Shown: in pieces, positions 17,581-26,914 of the stretch
Layout: each line of letters starts with the position of its first letter
Numbering within the stretch: position 1 is the first letter of the stretch
Assembly (NCBI RefSeq): GCF_029076845.1
Contig: NZ_JARESE010000028.1
Span: forward strand, 186,001 to 250,000
DNA length: 64,000 nt
Source: Novosphingobium album (ex Liu et al. 2023)
GTDB taxonomy: Bacteria; Pseudomonadota; Alphaproteobacteria; Sphingomonadales; Sphingomonadaceae
Direction of reading: 5' to 3'
Program-made: the position numbers and the translations under genes
The notes under the pieces: generated by a model
What the model was told of the DNA's origin: nothing
Seen by the model: the letters and a program-made list of their open reading frames with translations, nothing else
Databases searched by the model: none

Positions 17581-18343
17581 AGCGCGCATAGGTTACGATG
17601 CCCACGGGAATCAGCAGCAGATAGATCAGCGTTATCAGCACCAGCGTCAGCCAGGGCTCGGTCAGGAGCGCGGCCGCCAGCAGCCCGACCAGCGCGATGA
17701 TGCCAATCCTGATATCCCGAGGCGGCCGCAGCCGGGACCAACTCAGCGTGGGCAGGTTGGAGATCATCAGGAAGGCGATCAGCACCATCCAGCCGCTCAC
17801 CGCGATCGGATTGGCGAATTCGGAACGGCCACTGACGATCCACAGGTACATCGGCAGGAACGCCAGCCCCGCGCCCAGCGGCGCCGGCACGCCGGTGAGG
17901 AAGCCCGCCTGCTTGTGCGGCTGATCCAGAACGTCGAGCCGGGCGTTGAACCGGGCAAGCCGCAGCACGCAGCAGATGGTGAAGGCCAGCGCGGAGATCC
18001 AGCCGATGCTGGGCAAGTCGCGCAGCGTCCACAGATAGACGATCAGCGCCGGCGCGACGCCGAACGAGATCGAATCGGCCAGGCTGTCAAGCTCGGCGCC
18101 GAAGCGCGTCTGCGCCTTGAGCAGCCGCGCCGCCCGTCCGTCGATCCCGTCGAGCAAGCCGGCCAGAATGATCGCCTGCACCGATTTCTCGAAATCCCCG
18201 GCAATGGCGAAGCGGATGCCGGTAAGCCCCGAACACAGCGCGGCGGCGGTGATGGCATTGGGCACGATCGCCCGGATGCTCAGGCTGCGGGCGATCCGGC
18301 GCCGCGCGTCCGCGTCGCTCTCGCCCGGCTCGTCGCCGATCAC
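17525..18343 (-). CDS. pssA: CDP-diacylglycerol-serine O-phosphatidyltransferase
   Basis: A 272-residue membrane enzyme that makes phosphatidylserine from CDP-diacylglycerol and serine. The CDP-alcohol phosphotransferase motif (DGxxAR...G...D...D) is intact: [18 protein letters not shown] then [13 protein letters not shown], near residues 75-105. Several membrane segments follow. The start is GTG 18343, which overlaps the psd stop codon (GTGA), so psd and pssA are translationally coupled. A much longer open frame reaching into psd is only a shadow of psd. The product feeds the decarboxylase encoded just upstream. Confidence 0.94.
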   Translation of the reverse strand: MIGDEPGESDADARRRIARSLSIRAIVPNAITAAALCSGLTGIRFAIAGDFEKSVQAIILAGLLDGIDGRAARLLKAQTRFGAELDSLADSISFGVAPALIVYLWTLRDLPSIGWISALAFTICCVLRLARFNARLDVLDQPHKQAGFLTGVPAPLGAGLAFLPMYLWIVSGRSEFANPIAVSGWMVLIAFLMISNLPTLSWSRLRPPRDIRIGIIALVGLLAAALLTEPWLTLVLITLIYLLLIPVGIVTYARFRRRAAQVEPAASPPPDA

Positions 18344-19089
18344 TGGCTGACGCCTTCGATCAGGGCCGCCTGCCCCACTTCGGCCAGCACGGTCTCGCCC
18401 GCCACGATCCTCTGGCCCAGCAGGACTTTCGGCTCGGTTCCCGCCGGCAGATAGACATCGACCCGGCTGCCGAAGCGGATCAGGCCGATGCGCTGCCCGC
18501 CCGCGACGATGTCGCCCGGCTTGACGAACGGCACGATGCGCCGCGCGACCAGTCCGGCGATCTGGGTGAAGCACACCATCAGCCCGTCGCCCCGCTCGAT
18601 CAGGATATGCTGCCGCTCGTTCTCCTCGCTCGCCTTGTCGAGATCGGCGTTGAGGAACTTGCCGGGGATATAGATCACACGCCGCACCGTCCCGCCGATC
18701 GGCGCGCGATTGATGTGCACGTCGAACACGCTCATGAAGATCGAGACGCGCGTTACCGGATCGGTGCCGAGCGGGCGGATGCCGCTGCCATCGTCGATCG
18801 TCAGTTCGCGCGGCGGCGGCACTTTCTGGATCAGCGTGACCAGGCCATCGGCGGGCGCGACGATGAAGCGATCCTCCTGCGGCGTGACGCGGCGGGGATC
18901 GCGAAAGAAGGCCAGGACGCAGAAGGTCAGCAGCGCGAGCGGCCAGGCCAGCCATTGCCAGCCGATCGCCGCCGTCACCAGGCAGACGACGCCCACGCCA
19001 AGACCGAACTTGCGCCCTTCGGGATGGACTGCGGGCCAGCGCCAGGACGCTTCGCCCCGCCCCTGATTATCGAGAATTTCTCCGGGCAT
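18340..19089 (-). CDS. psd: Phosphatidylserine decarboxylase proenzyme
   Basis: A protein of about 249 residues that converts phosphatidylserine to phosphatidylethanolamine. Key segments are the N-terminal [48 protein letters not shown] and the Gly-Ser self-cleavage site in [11 protein letters not shown], where a pyruvoyl group forms. Two short hydrophobic segments near residues 30-65 anchor it. It is of the short alphaproteobacterial/archaeal-like type. The start is uncertain: ATG 19089 gives the usual family length, and a GTG at 19119 is an alternative. It is the first gene of the psd-pssA pair. Confidence 0.95.
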   Translation of the reverse strand: MPGEILDNQGRGEASWRWPAVHPEGRKFGLGVGVVCLVTAAIGWQWLAWPLALLTFCVLAFFRDPRRVTPQEDRFIVAPADGLVTLIQKVPPPRELTIDDGSGIRPLGTDPVTRVSIFMSVFDVHINRAPIGGTVRRVIYIPGKFLNADLDKASEENERQHILIERGDGLMVCFTQIAGLVARRIVPFVKPGDIVAGGQRIGLIRFGSRVDVYLPAGTEPKVLLGQRIVAGETVLAEVGQAALIEGVSQ

Positions 19090-19186
19090 CGTGGCCCTGT
19101 ACGGCTTGTCGCGCCGCACCGCAATCCCGCCGTGGCGCTTGTCCCTCGCGGCCGTTCCGGGCCCGGTTCGCGGCCCGGGGATCTGG

Positions 19187-19272
19187 TGGTGGACAGGGCT
19201 AGATTCGAACTAGCGTACGCTTGCGCGGGCAGATTTACAGTCTGCTGCCTTTAACCACTCGGCCACCTGTCC
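19187..19272 (-). tRNA. tRNA-Tyr (anticodon GTA)
   Basis: An 86-nucleotide class II tRNA with a long variable arm. Read on the minus strand it has acceptor arms GGACAGG/CCTGTCC, a D-arm, the anticodon loop CTGTAAA (GTA), a T-loop GTTCGAATC and an encoded CCA end. Confidence 0.95.
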
Positions 19273-19452
19273 ACACCAGTATCGCGGGCGATGGGATAAC
19301 CCACCGGGATTGTGCCCCGAAGGGCACCGTCCAGCCGAGAGGCGCGCTCATGGCGAAGCGAACCTTGCCTGTCAATGGGGTGACTGGCAGGAGCGGTCAT
19401 TCCCGCAAGGGATCAGGCCCGCAAGGGAACACCAGACAAGGAAGGACAAGCA

Positions 19453-20250
19453 ATGGCCAAGCGTGAGGACGCCGACGCCGATCGCAAGCTGCGCGGCAGG
19501 GCCGGGCGAATGCGCAATGGCCGGGGAAGCGGCCGCGCGGGCCAGGGCGCGGTGCGGCTGTGGGGCCGGCACGCGGTCCAGGCGGCGCTGATGAATCCCG
19601 AACGGCGCCACCGCAAGCTCTGGGCGACGCGCGAAGGCGTCGATTCGCTGGATGGCGAATTGCCCGCCGATTTCCCGGTGGAATGGGCGCAGGCGGCCGA
19701 TCTGGCGCGCCTGGTCGCGCGCGACGCGCCGCACCAGGGGCTGGTGCTGGAATGCGAGCCGCTGCCCGACCTGTTCCTGTCCGACGTGCTGGAAGGCGAT
19801 GCCGCGCGGCCGCTGGTGGTGCTCGACCAGGTCACCGATCCGCACAACGTCGGCGCGATCATGCGTTCGGCCGCCGCCTTCGGCGCTTGCGCCATCGTCA
19901 CGCAGGATCGCCACGCTCCGCCCGAATCCGGCACGCTGGCCAAGTCCGCCTCGGGCGCGCTGGAAATCCTGCCGTGGATTCGCGTGGTCAATCTCGCCCG
20001 CGCGCTCGATGAGGTGGCCGAGGCCGGCTACTGGCGCATCGGCCTCGATGGCGAGGCCGAATCGACGCTGGCCGATGCCTTGCCCGCCGGGCCGGTGGCC
20101 TTGGTGCTGGGGGCGGAAGGCGAAGGGCTGCGGCACAACATCACCCAGCATTGCGACGCGCTGGCGCGCTTGCCGATCGACGAAGCGATGGAAAGCCTGA
20201 ATGTGAGCAATGCCGCCGCGATTGCGCTATATGCGGTGGCCACACGCTGA
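19453..20250 (+). CDS. rlmB: 23S rRNA (guanosine-2'-O-)-methyltransferase, RlmB/TrmH family
   Basis: A 265-residue SPOUT methyltransferase. A basic N-terminal tail of about 32 residues precedes the substrate-binding domain (WGRHAVQAALMNPERRHRKL). The catalytic domain has the three SPOUT motifs: VTDPHNVGAIMRSAAAFG, LVLGAEGEGLR and the knot-closing LNVSNAAAIALYA. RlmB methylates G2251 of 23S rRNA; the precise target cannot be proven from sequence. Start ATG 19453 follows AAGGAAGGACAAGC. The gene is preceded by tRNA-Tyr on the opposite strand. Confidence 0.93.
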   Translation: MAKREDADADRKLRGRAGRMRNGRGSGRAGQGAVRLWGRHAVQAALMNPERRHRKLWATREGVDSLDGELPADFPVEWAQAADLARLVARDAPHQGLVLECEPLPDLFLSDVLEGDAARPLVVLDQVTDPHNVGAIMRSAAAFGACAIVTQDRHAPPESGTLAKSASGALEILPWIRVVNLARALDEVAEAGYWRIGLDGEAESTLADALPAGPVALVLGAEGEGLRHNITQHCDALARLPIDEAMESLNVSNAAAIALYAVATR

Positions 20251-20271
20251 AAAGCCCTGGGGGATGCCGCC

Positions 20272-21102
20272 ATGAAGAACCTGCCGTTCCGCCGCGCCGC
20301 CGCCGGCACGCTTGCCATCGTGCTGGCGCTGCTGGTTTCGGCCTGCTTCCTGGCGCCCGGCCGGTTCACCTCCGCGCTGGAAGTGCGCAAGGATCGCGGG
20401 TTCAGCTTCAGCTATGCGGGCGAGCTTTACCTGCTGCCGCTGCGCCAGTCCTCGCAGCAAGCCGTTTTCACGCCACAAACCTGCAATGAGACTGACAGCG
20501 GCGCCGAGCGCGCCTGCACCGGCGACGAGATCGCTCAGCAAAAGGCCGATTGGGAAACCCGGCAAAGCAAGGACAAGCACGAAGCGGCCGCGGCGGCCGG
20601 GCTGTTCGGCGGGATCGATCCCGCCGATCCCGGCGCGGCCGAGGAGATCGCCGCCAAGCTGCGGCGGCAGACCGGCTGGCGCAAGGTCGAATACAAGGGC
20701 GATGGCCTGTTCGTGGTCGATTTCGCGATCACCGGCAAGCTCGGCCACGATTTCACTTTCCCCACGATCGAGGGCTTTCCCATGGCCAATGCCTTCGTCC
20801 AGGTCTCGCAGCGCGGCGACGGGACGGTGCGGGTCGATGCGCCCGGTTTCGGCCCCGCGTTGGGCGGGCTGGGCGCGGCCGGTCTGATGCAGGCGGCGGC
20901 CGCTTCGGATTCCAGCGGCAAGCCGGGCGCGGAGGCCATGCCCACGGTGGATGGCACATTCACGGTCAGGACCGATGCGGCGATCCTCGCCAACAATACC
21001 GATGAAGGCCCCCTGGCCGATCCGCGTGGCAAGGCGCTCGCCTGGAAGGTCAGCAGCCGCACCACCACCGCGCCGACCGCCCTGCTCCAGTTGCAGCGTT
21101 AA
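20272..21102 (+). CDS. Putative lipoprotein, unknown function
   Basis: A 276-residue exported protein. Residues 1-24 form a signal peptide ending in the lipobox LVSAC, so Cys25 should be acylated and the protein anchored to a membrane. The mature part has a charged Ala/Lys-rich stretch (QQKADWETRQSKDKHEAAAAAG), then a beta-rich region (KVEYKGDGLFVVDFAITG, DFTFPTIEGFPMANAFVQVS, DGTFTVRTDAAILANNTDEGP). I do not recognise the family; similar proteins occur as hypothetical lipoproteins in sphingomonads. It starts 21 bases after rlmB and is probably cotranscribed with it. Confidence 0.8.
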   Translation: MKNLPFRRAAAGTLAIVLALLVSACFLAPGRFTSALEVRKDRGFSFSYAGELYLLPLRQSSQQAVFTPQTCNETDSGAERACTGDEIAQQKADWETRQSKDKHEAAAAAGLFGGIDPADPGAAEEIAAKLRRQTGWRKVEYKGDGLFVVDFAITGKLGHDFTFPTIEGFPMANAFVQVSQRGDGTVRVDAPGFGPALGGLGAAGLMQAAAASDSSGKPGAEAMPTVDGTFTVRTDAAILANNTDEGPLADPRGKALAWKVSSRTTTAPTALLQLQR

Positions 21103-21145
21103 GGCCAATGTCCGCCCATCCGATGGGCCAATACTATCGCTCCCA

Positions 21146-21181
21146 AAGAAAAACGCCGCGCTGGTTGTGACCAGCGCGGCG
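21146..21181 (-). terminator. Rho-independent terminator after the HU gene
   Basis: A perfect 12-bp stem (CGCCGCGCTGGT with ACCAGCGCGGCG) closes a short loop. On the minus strand it is followed by TTTTTCTTT. It lies about 47 bases beyond the HU stop codon. Confidence 0.85.
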
Positions 21182-21227
21182 TGAATCTGATGGGTTGCCT
21201 GCGAGGCGAGCAGGCCGTTCGGGACGA

Positions 21228-21500
21228 TTAGTTGACCGAATCCTTCAGGCCCTTGCCGGCCTTGAACTTGGGCTGGCTCGATGCCTTGATTTCCATCGGC
21301 TCGCCCGTGCGCGGATTGCGGCCGGTCGAAGCCTTGCGCTTGGCGACGGAAAACGTGCCGAAGCCGACCAGACGCACTTCGTCTCCCTTCTTCAGCGCTC
21401 CGGTGATGGCATCGAAGACGCCTTCAACCGCCTTGGTGGCGTCGCTGCGGGTCAGACCGCTGGAATCCGCGACGGCGCTGATGAGATCGTTCTTGTTCAT
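21228..21500 (-). CDS. hupB: DNA-binding protein HU
   Basis: A 90-residue histone-like protein. The N-terminal MNKNDLISAVADSSGLTRSD and the DNA-binding arm GFGTFSVAKRKASTGRNPRTG, with the intercalating proline in RNPRTG, define HU. It bends and compacts DNA as a dimer. It lies downstream of lon on the same strand, the common lon-hup order, separated by 235 bases that probably carry its own promoter. Confidence 0.97.
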   Translation of the reverse strand: MNKNDLISAVADSSGLTRSDATKAVEGVFDAITGALKKGDEVRLVGFGTFSVAKRKASTGRNPRTGEPMEIKASSQPKFKAGKGLKDSVN

Positions 21501-21693
21501 TATGGGAACCCCCTAACCTTTCAGTTGAACAGGTAATTTTTGAATCGCCTCTCGACTGCGCGGGAATTGAGCCTCTTTTGGACGCAGTGTCAAAGCGAAA
21601 AGCCGCAGCGGAAAGCCGTTTTGTCCAGTTTTTCCGCCATTTTCGAAGTGATTCGGGATTGTGCGACGCAGCATCGGGAAGCACCGCAAGCAG

Positions 21694-21719
21694 CGACTCG
21701 AATTGTCGTATTCGAGTCG
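21694..21719. other. Hairpin between lon and the HU gene
   Basis: A perfect 9-bp inverted repeat (CGACTCGAA, 8-base loop, TTCGAGTCG) lies 17 bases beyond the lon stop codon. There is no U-run after it, so it may stabilise the lon mRNA end or serve as a protein site rather than act as a classical terminator. Confidence 0.5.
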
Positions 21720-21735
21720 CCGCAATGCAGCAATT

Positions 21736-24156
21736 CTAGTGTGCGGTAGTGGACGGTGCCGGCGTGGCCAGCGAAGGCGCCACGGCCTGGCTCGCCAGCT
21801 CGTCCGCTTCGGTCCATTCGATCGGCGCCACGGGCTCGATCAGCGCCCGCGCCAGAACTTCGTCGACGTGGCTGACCGGGATGATTTCCAGCCCTTCCTT
21901 CACGTTGTCGGGAATCTCGGCGAGGTCCTTGCGGTTCTCTTCCGGGATCAGGACGGTGGTGATGCCGCCGCGCAGCGCGGCAAGCAGCTTTTCCTTCAGC
22001 CCGCCGATCGGCAGCACCCGGCCACGCAGCGTGACCTCGCCGGTCATCGCGATATCCTTGCGCACCGGAATCCCGGTGAGCGTCGAGACGATCGAAGTGA
22101 CCATGCCGATGCCGGCGCTCGGCCCATCCTTGGGCACCGCCCCTTCGGGCAAGTGGATGTGGATGTCCTTGCGCTGGAACACCGAAGGCTTGATGCCATA
22201 GGCCGGGCTGCGCGCCTTGACGAAGCTGAAGGCGGCCTGGATGCTTTCGCTCATCACTTCGCCCAGCTTGCCGGTCGACTTGATCGCGCCCTTGCCGGGA
22301 ACCGTGACGCTTTCGATCGTCAGCAGTTCGCCGCCCACTTCGGTCCAGGCCAGGCCCGTGACGGCGCCGACCTGATGCTCTTCCTCCGACACGCCGTGGC
22401 GGAATTTCCGCACGCCGGCGAAGTCCGAAAGATTCTCGGGCGTCACCGTCACCTGCTCAGCCTTGCCTTCGAGAATCTGGCGCAGCGACTTGCGCGCCAG
22501 CCGCGCGATCTCGCGCTCCAGCGTGCGCACGCCGGCTTCCCGCGTGTAGTAGCGGATCAGATCGCGCAGGGCTTCTTCGGTCAGGGTGAACTCGCCAGGC
22601 TTCAGGCCGTGCGCTTCCACTTGCTTGGCGATCAGGTGACGCTCGGCGATCTGGACCTTTTCGTCCTCGGTATAGCCTTCGAGCCGGATGATCTCCATGC
22701 GGTCAAGCAGCGCCTGCGGCAGGTTGAGGCTGTTGGCGGTGCACACGAACATCACGTCCGACAAGTCGAAGTCCAGCTCCAGGTAATGGTCCTGGAACCG
22801 GGCGTTCTGCTCGGGATCGAGCACTTCGAGCAGGGCCGACGCCGGATCGCCGCGGAAATCCTGCCCCAGCTTGTCGATCTCGTCGAGCAGGAACAGCGGG
22901 TTGGCCTTGCCGGCCTTGCGCAGATTGGTGACGATCTTGCCCGGCAGCGAGCCGATGTAGGTGCGCCGGTGGCCGCGAATCTCCGCCTCGTCGCGCACGC
23001 CGCCCAGCGACTGGCGGACGAATTCGCGCCCCGTCGCCTTGGCGATCGACTTGCCCAGCGAGGTCTTGCCCACGCCCGGCGGGCCGACGAGGCACAGGAT
23101 CGGCCCCTTCAGCTTGTTGGTGCGCGCCTGCACGGCGAGATACTCGATGATCCGGTCCTTGACCTTGTCGAGCGCGTAGTGATCGGCATCGAGCACGGCT
23201 TGCGCCTGTGAGATGTCGCGCTTCAGCTTTGATTTCTTGCCCCAGGGCAGGCCCAGCAGCACGTCGAGATAGTTGCGGATGACGGTCGCTTCCGCGCTCA
23301 TCGGCTGCATCGACTTCAGCTTCTTGATCTCGGCCAGCGCCTTGTCGCGGGCCTCCTTCGAAAGCTTGGTCTTCTCGATCTTTTCCTGCAGCTCGGCGAT
23401 CTCGTTGGCTTCCTCGCCATCGCCGCCGCCCAGCTCGTTCTGGATCGCCTTGAGCTGTTCGTTGAGGTAATATTCGCGCTGGGTCTTTTCCATCTGGCGC
23501 TTCACGCGGCCACGGATCTTGCGCTCGACCTGCAGAACGCCAAGCTCGCCTTCCATGAAGGAATAGACCATTTCCAGCCGCTTGAGCGGATCGGCCTCCG
23601 ACAAGACCGCCTGCTTGTCGGCAACCTTGGCGCTGAGCTGCCAGGCCACGGTATCGGCCAGCTTGGCGGCATCGTCGATATCGCCAAGCTGTTCGCCCGC
23701 GTCTTGCGACAGCTTCTTGTTGAGCTTGGCGTATTCGTTGAACTGCTCGACCACCGAGCGCATCATCGCGGCCACTTCATTGCCCGAAGCGCTGACCGGC
23801 TCGATCTTCTCGACTTGCGCGACCAGCATGTCGCCATCGGCGGTGGTTTCGGCGCGCAGGCCTTCCAGCCGGGCGCGATCCTGCCCTTCCACCAGCACGC
23901 GCACGGTGCCGTCGGGCAGCTTGAGCAGTTGCAGCACGCTGGCGATGACGCCGGTTTCGTAAAGATCGTCGCGATCGGGATCGTCGCAGCCGGGATCGAG
24001 CTGGGCGAGGAGGAAAATGTCCTTCTCGCCAGCCATCGCCGCTTCGAGCGCGGCCACCGACTTCTCTCGGCCCACGAACAGCGGCACCACCATGCCGGGG
24101 AACACGACGATGTCGCGAAGGGGAAGGAGGGGGAGCAAAATCACAGGCATATCCAT
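21736..24156 (-). CDS. lon: ATP-dependent protease Lon
   Basis: An 806-residue cytoplasmic AAA+ serine protease. Domains in order: N-terminal LAN substrate domain ([20 protein letters not shown], to about 210), a helical region, an AAA+ module with Walker [10 protein letters not shown] (near residue 355) and Walker [12 protein letters not shown], and the proteolytic domain with the catalytic Ser in [11 protein letters not shown] and a catalytic Lys further on. It degrades misfolded and regulatory proteins. The length is normal. The C-terminus ends in a Pro/Ala/Thr-rich tail. It is followed by the HU gene and is divergent from the GGDEF-EAL gene. Confidence 0.98.
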   Translation of the reverse strand: MDMPVILLPLLPLRDIVVFPGMVVPLFVGREKSVAALEAAMAGEKDIFLLAQLDPGCDDPDRDDLYETGVIASVLQLLKLPDGTVRVLVEGQDRARLEGLRAETTADGDMLVAQVEKIEPVSASGNEVAAMMRSVVEQFNEYAKLNKKLSQDAGEQLGDIDDAAKLADTVAWQLSAKVADKQAVLSEADPLKRLEMVYSFMEGELGVLQVERKIRGRVKRQMEKTQREYYLNEQLKAIQNELGGGDGEEANEIAELQEKIEKTKLSKEARDKALAEIKKLKSMQPMSAEATVIRNYLDVLLGLPWGKKSKLKRDISQAQAVLDADHYALDKVKDRIIEYLAVQARTNKLKGPILCLVGPPGVGKTSLGKSIAKATGREFVRQSLGGVRDEAEIRGHRRTYIGSLPGKIVTNLRKAGKANPLFLLDEIDKLGQDFRGDPASALLEVLDPEQNARFQDHYLELDFDLSDVMFVCTANSLNLPQALLDRMEIIRLEGYTEDEKVQIAERHLIAKQVEAHGLKPGEFTLTEEALRDLIRYYTREAGVRTLEREIARLARKSLRQILEGKAEQVTVTPENLSDFAGVRKFRHGVSEEEHQVGAVTGLAWTEVGGELLTIESVTVPGKGAIKSTGKLGEVMSESIQAAFSFVKARSPAYGIKPSVFQRKDIHIHLPEGAVPKDGPSAGIGMVTSIVSTLTGIPVRKDIAMTGEVTLRGRVLPIGGLKEKLLAALRGGITTVLIPEENRKDLAEIPDNVKEGLEIIPVSHVDEVLARALIEPVAPIEWTEADELASQAVAPSLATPAPSTTAH

Positions 24157-24474
24157 TCACATAGAACGCGTTAACCGCGCCTTGCCGGACGGGTCCGGCG
24201 TTCTTGCCGAATATGGTACGCCTCTCCCCGCGGCGCAATGGTGGGCACGCCAGGCTTGTGGATGGGCACGCGGGCAGCGCACGCCGGGTACCGGCCCGCC
24301 CGGCTCCCGGCCCAAAAAAGGGCTGTCGCCGCCGATCCGGGCGAGACGTGAAATATGACGGTTGGATGACAGATAAGGGAGCTAACCATTTGTCCCAACA
24401 CGAATTATCAACGATTTCTGCTTACCGATTGTTTGCGATCACTCATCCGGGTTGCAGCAAGGACAAGACAGATA
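24157..24474. other. Divergent intergenic region lon / GGDEF-EAL
   Basis: A 318-base stretch with no gene. The part near 24350-24450 is clearly richer in A and T than its surroundings and probably holds the promoter of the GGDEF-EAL gene. The lon promoter must lie in the GC-rich left part. I could not identify a convincing sigma-32 or sigma-70 pair. Confidence 0.4.
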
Positions 24475-26571
24475 ATGATGCGCGGGATTGCATCCCTTCC
24501 GGCCCGCTTGTGGAACGGCGTGGTCGGCTCGCTGGAACGGCGCCTGGTCTCGGCCATCGTCGTCATCATCGCCTGCACGGTGGGGCTGCAGGTGGTATCC
24601 CAGGACCGCGCCCTCGCGCTGCGCGAGGAAAGCGACGAACTGCGCACGGCGGTGAGCATGTCCGAGCATGGCGAGCAATTGCTCAAGGCCATGATCCAGT
24701 TCCACCTCGCCTCGCGCAACGCGCTGGATATCGACACCGACAGCGAAGGCGCCGCGCATTACGCCGCCGACCTGACCGACACCGCCATGCAGATCGAGGA
24801 GCATGTCAACGCACTGCGCCTCGATGGCCTGGCCGCGTACGACATGCAGAGCCGCAGCACGGTGTTCAGCAATCTCGACCGGCTGGTCGGCCAGGTGATC
24901 GACCGGCCGCAAGGCCGCTCGCGCGCCGACGAGATCGCGATCGAGCGCCGGCTGGACCGCATGATGGAAGTGGCCAACCGGGTGCACGAGGAAGCCGAGC
25001 GGCGGCGCGACACCGCCTATGGCCGCGTCGAGCAATCGACGCGCCAGTGGTATCTGCTGGTCTCGCTGGTCGGGCTGCTGACGCTGGGCTTCACGCTGGC
25101 GATCCTGGTCGATGTCAGCCGCAATATCCTGCCGGCGCTGCGGCGGATGCACCGCTCGCTCGAACGGCTGGCGGACGGCGATCTGGAAATCGAGATCGAG
25201 CCGTTCCGCCTGCGCGAGCTGAGCGCGCTGTCCCGCTCGCTCGAAACCTTCCGGCGCAATGCCGTGGCGGTGAAGAATCTGGCCTTCACCGATCCGGCGA
25301 CGGGCCTGCCCAATCGCCGCGCCTTCGTCGAACAGGCGGGCCGGCTGCTTGCGCAGGGCCCGCGCCTGCCCGGATCGCGCCAGATCGTCGCGCTGATCGA
25401 CATCGACAAGTTCAAGTATATCAACGACGATTACGGCCACGCCTCGGGCGACATGCTGGTCCTGCTGCTGGGCCGGCGGATGAAGGCGTTCCTGGGCGAA
25501 CAGTCGATCGTCGCGCGCGTGGGCGGCGACGAGTTCGCCGTGCTGGTCGAAGTGCCGCAAGGCACGGTTCCGGCCAACTTGTGCGGCGAGCTGATCGCCG
25601 CGATGCGCGCGCCGTTCGATTTCGAAGGCTTCGCCATCGCCGTCACCGTCTCGCTGGGCTTCGTGGAGGCGCAGCCCGATCACGCGGCCGAGGTCAACCG
25701 GCTGCTGCACCAGGCGGATCTGGCGCTTTATGCCGCCAAGCGCGAAGGCCGCAACCGCGTCAGCGCGTTCACTCCGCCGCTCGAGCAGGAGCGCGAGGTG
25801 GACCGCGCGCTGGAACGCGATCTGGCGCAAGCGCTGGCGCGCGGCGAGCTGCGCATGGTCTACCAGCCGATCTGCCCGATCCGCGACGATGCCTGCGAAG
25901 TGGAAGCGCTGGTGCGCTGGAACCACGCCGTGCTGGGCGAAATCTCGCCCGCGCAGTTCATCCCGGCGGCCGAGCGCAGCGGCCAGATGCCGCAACTGGG
26001 CGCCTGGATCATCGAACGCGCGCTGTCCGATCTCAGCCGCTGGCCGACGCTGACGATGAGCATCAACCTTTCGCCGCTACAGCTTCAGCAGGACGGTTTC
26101 GTCGGCTTCCTGCTCGATTGCTGCCGCCGCAACCGCATCGAGGCGCACCGCGTCTTCCTGGAAGTGACCGAGACGGTCTCGATCGAGCGCAACACGCGCG
26201 CGCTGCTGACGCTGGAACTGTTGCGCAACGCCGGCTTCCGCATCGCGCTCGACGATTTCGGCACCGGCTATTCCTCGCTGTGCATGATGAAATCGTTCCG
26301 CTTCGACCGGCTGAAGCTGGACCGCACGCTGGTGAAGGATCTGGGCACCGACGCGACATCGCGCGCCGTGTTCGACGCGGCGGTGCAGATGGCCCGGCAG
26401 ATCGGCGCCGAAGTGGTCGCCGAAGGGGTGAGCGACGAAAACCTCGTCGCCCCCGCGCTGGCGGCCGGCTGCACCCATTTGCAGGGCTTTCATTTCAGCC
26501 GCCCGATCGAGGCCGAAGCGATCGAGGACTATTACCGCGCCTCGCAAGCCGCCGCGCGCCAGATCGCCTGA
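24475..26571 (+). CDS. Membrane GGDEF-EAL protein (c-di-GMP cyclase/phosphodiesterase)
   Basis: A protein of about 698 residues with two membrane helices (about 22-40 and 192-212) flanking a helical periplasmic sensor. A short HAMP-like linker, a GGDEF domain (RVGGDEFAV near 350) and an EAL domain (VEALVRW near 477) follow. Cyclase residues look intact (TGLPNRRAF, DIDKFKYIND, GGDEF). The inhibitory I-site RxxD is replaced by GEQS, so product feedback should be lost. EAL catalytic residues also look intact: EALVRW, the Asn of MSINLSP, EVTET, DDFGTGYSSL and AEGV. Both activities are therefore possible; which dominates cannot be told. The start is ATG 24475 or 24478. It is convergent with ybaB. 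Confidence 0.93.
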   Translation: MMRGIASLPARLWNGVVGSLERRLVSAIVVIIACTVGLQVVSQDRALALREESDELRTAVSMSEHGEQLLKAMIQFHLASRNALDIDTDSEGAAHYAADLTDTAMQIEEHVNALRLDGLAAYDMQSRSTVFSNLDRLVGQVIDRPQGRSRADEIAIERRLDRMMEVANRVHEEAERRRDTAYGRVEQSTRQWYLLVSLVGLLTLGFTLAILVDVSRNILPALRRMHRSLERLADGDLEIEIEPFRLRELSALSRSLETFRRNAVAVKNLAFTDPATGLPNRRAFVEQAGRLLAQGPRLPGSRQIVALIDIDKFKYINDDYGHASGDMLVLLLGRRMKAFLGEQSIVARVGGDEFAVLVEVPQGTVPANLCGELIAAMRAPFDFEGFAIAVTVSLGFVEAQPDHAAEVNRLLHQADLALYAAKREGRNRVSAFTPPLEQEREVDRALERDLAQALARGELRMVYQPICPIRDDACEVEALVRWNHAVLGEISPAQFIPAAERSGQMPQLGAWIIERALSDLSRWPTLTMSINLSPLQLQQDGFVGFLLDCCRRNRIEAHRVFLEVTETVSIERNTRALLTLELLRNAGFRIALDDFGTGYSSLCMMKSFRFDRLKLDRTLVKDLGTDATSRAVFDAAVQMARQIGAEVVAEGVSDENLVAPALAAGCTHLQGFHFSRPIEAEAIEDYYRASQAAARQIA

Positions 26572-26578
26572 GGCGCGC

Positions 26579-26914
26579 TCAGAACGGCAGCTTGAAACCC
26601 GGCGGCAGGCCCATGCCTTGCTGCGCCTTGGCCATTTCCTCGCCGGCCACGCTATCCGCCTTGACGCGCGCGTCGTTATAGGCGGCGGCGACCAGGTCTT
26701 CGAGGATCTGCTTTTCGGATGGCTGCATCAGGCTGTCGTCGATCGCGACGCCGATCACCCGCCCCTTGGCCGAGCAGCGGATCCTGACGAGGCCGCCGCC
26801 CGAAAGCCCTTCCACTTCCAGCGTATCGAGCCTGGCCTGGGTCTCGGTCATCTGTTTCTGGATCGTCTCGGCCGCCTGCTGGGCGGCCTGGATCATTTCT
26901 TCCATCGATTTCAT
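26579..26914 (-). CDS. ybaB: Nucleoid-associated protein, YbaB/EbfC family
   Basis: A 111-residue DNA-binding protein with the family pattern: an N-terminal amphipathic helix (EEMIQAAQQAAETIQKQMTE), the beta-sheet with VEGLSGGGLVRIRCSAKGRV, and a C-terminal MGLPPGFKLPF. It forms a dimer that binds DNA; the physiological role is poorly known. The ATG overlaps the dnaX stop codon (TGATG), the usual dnaX-ybaB pairing. An in-frame ATG at 26905 is a second possible start. Confidence 0.95.
   Translation of the reverse strand: MKSMEEMIQAAQQAAETIQKQMTETQARLDTLEVEGLSGGGLVRIRCSAKGRVIGVAIDDSLMQPSEKQILEDLVAAAYNDARVKADSVAGEEMAKAQQGMGLPPGFKLPF

Noticed and set aside
17525..18955. A 476-codon frame that would join pssA to a long N-terminal extension
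   Set aside because: The extension is the out-of-frame shadow of psd. The real pssA begins at GTG 18343, overlapping the psd stop codon.
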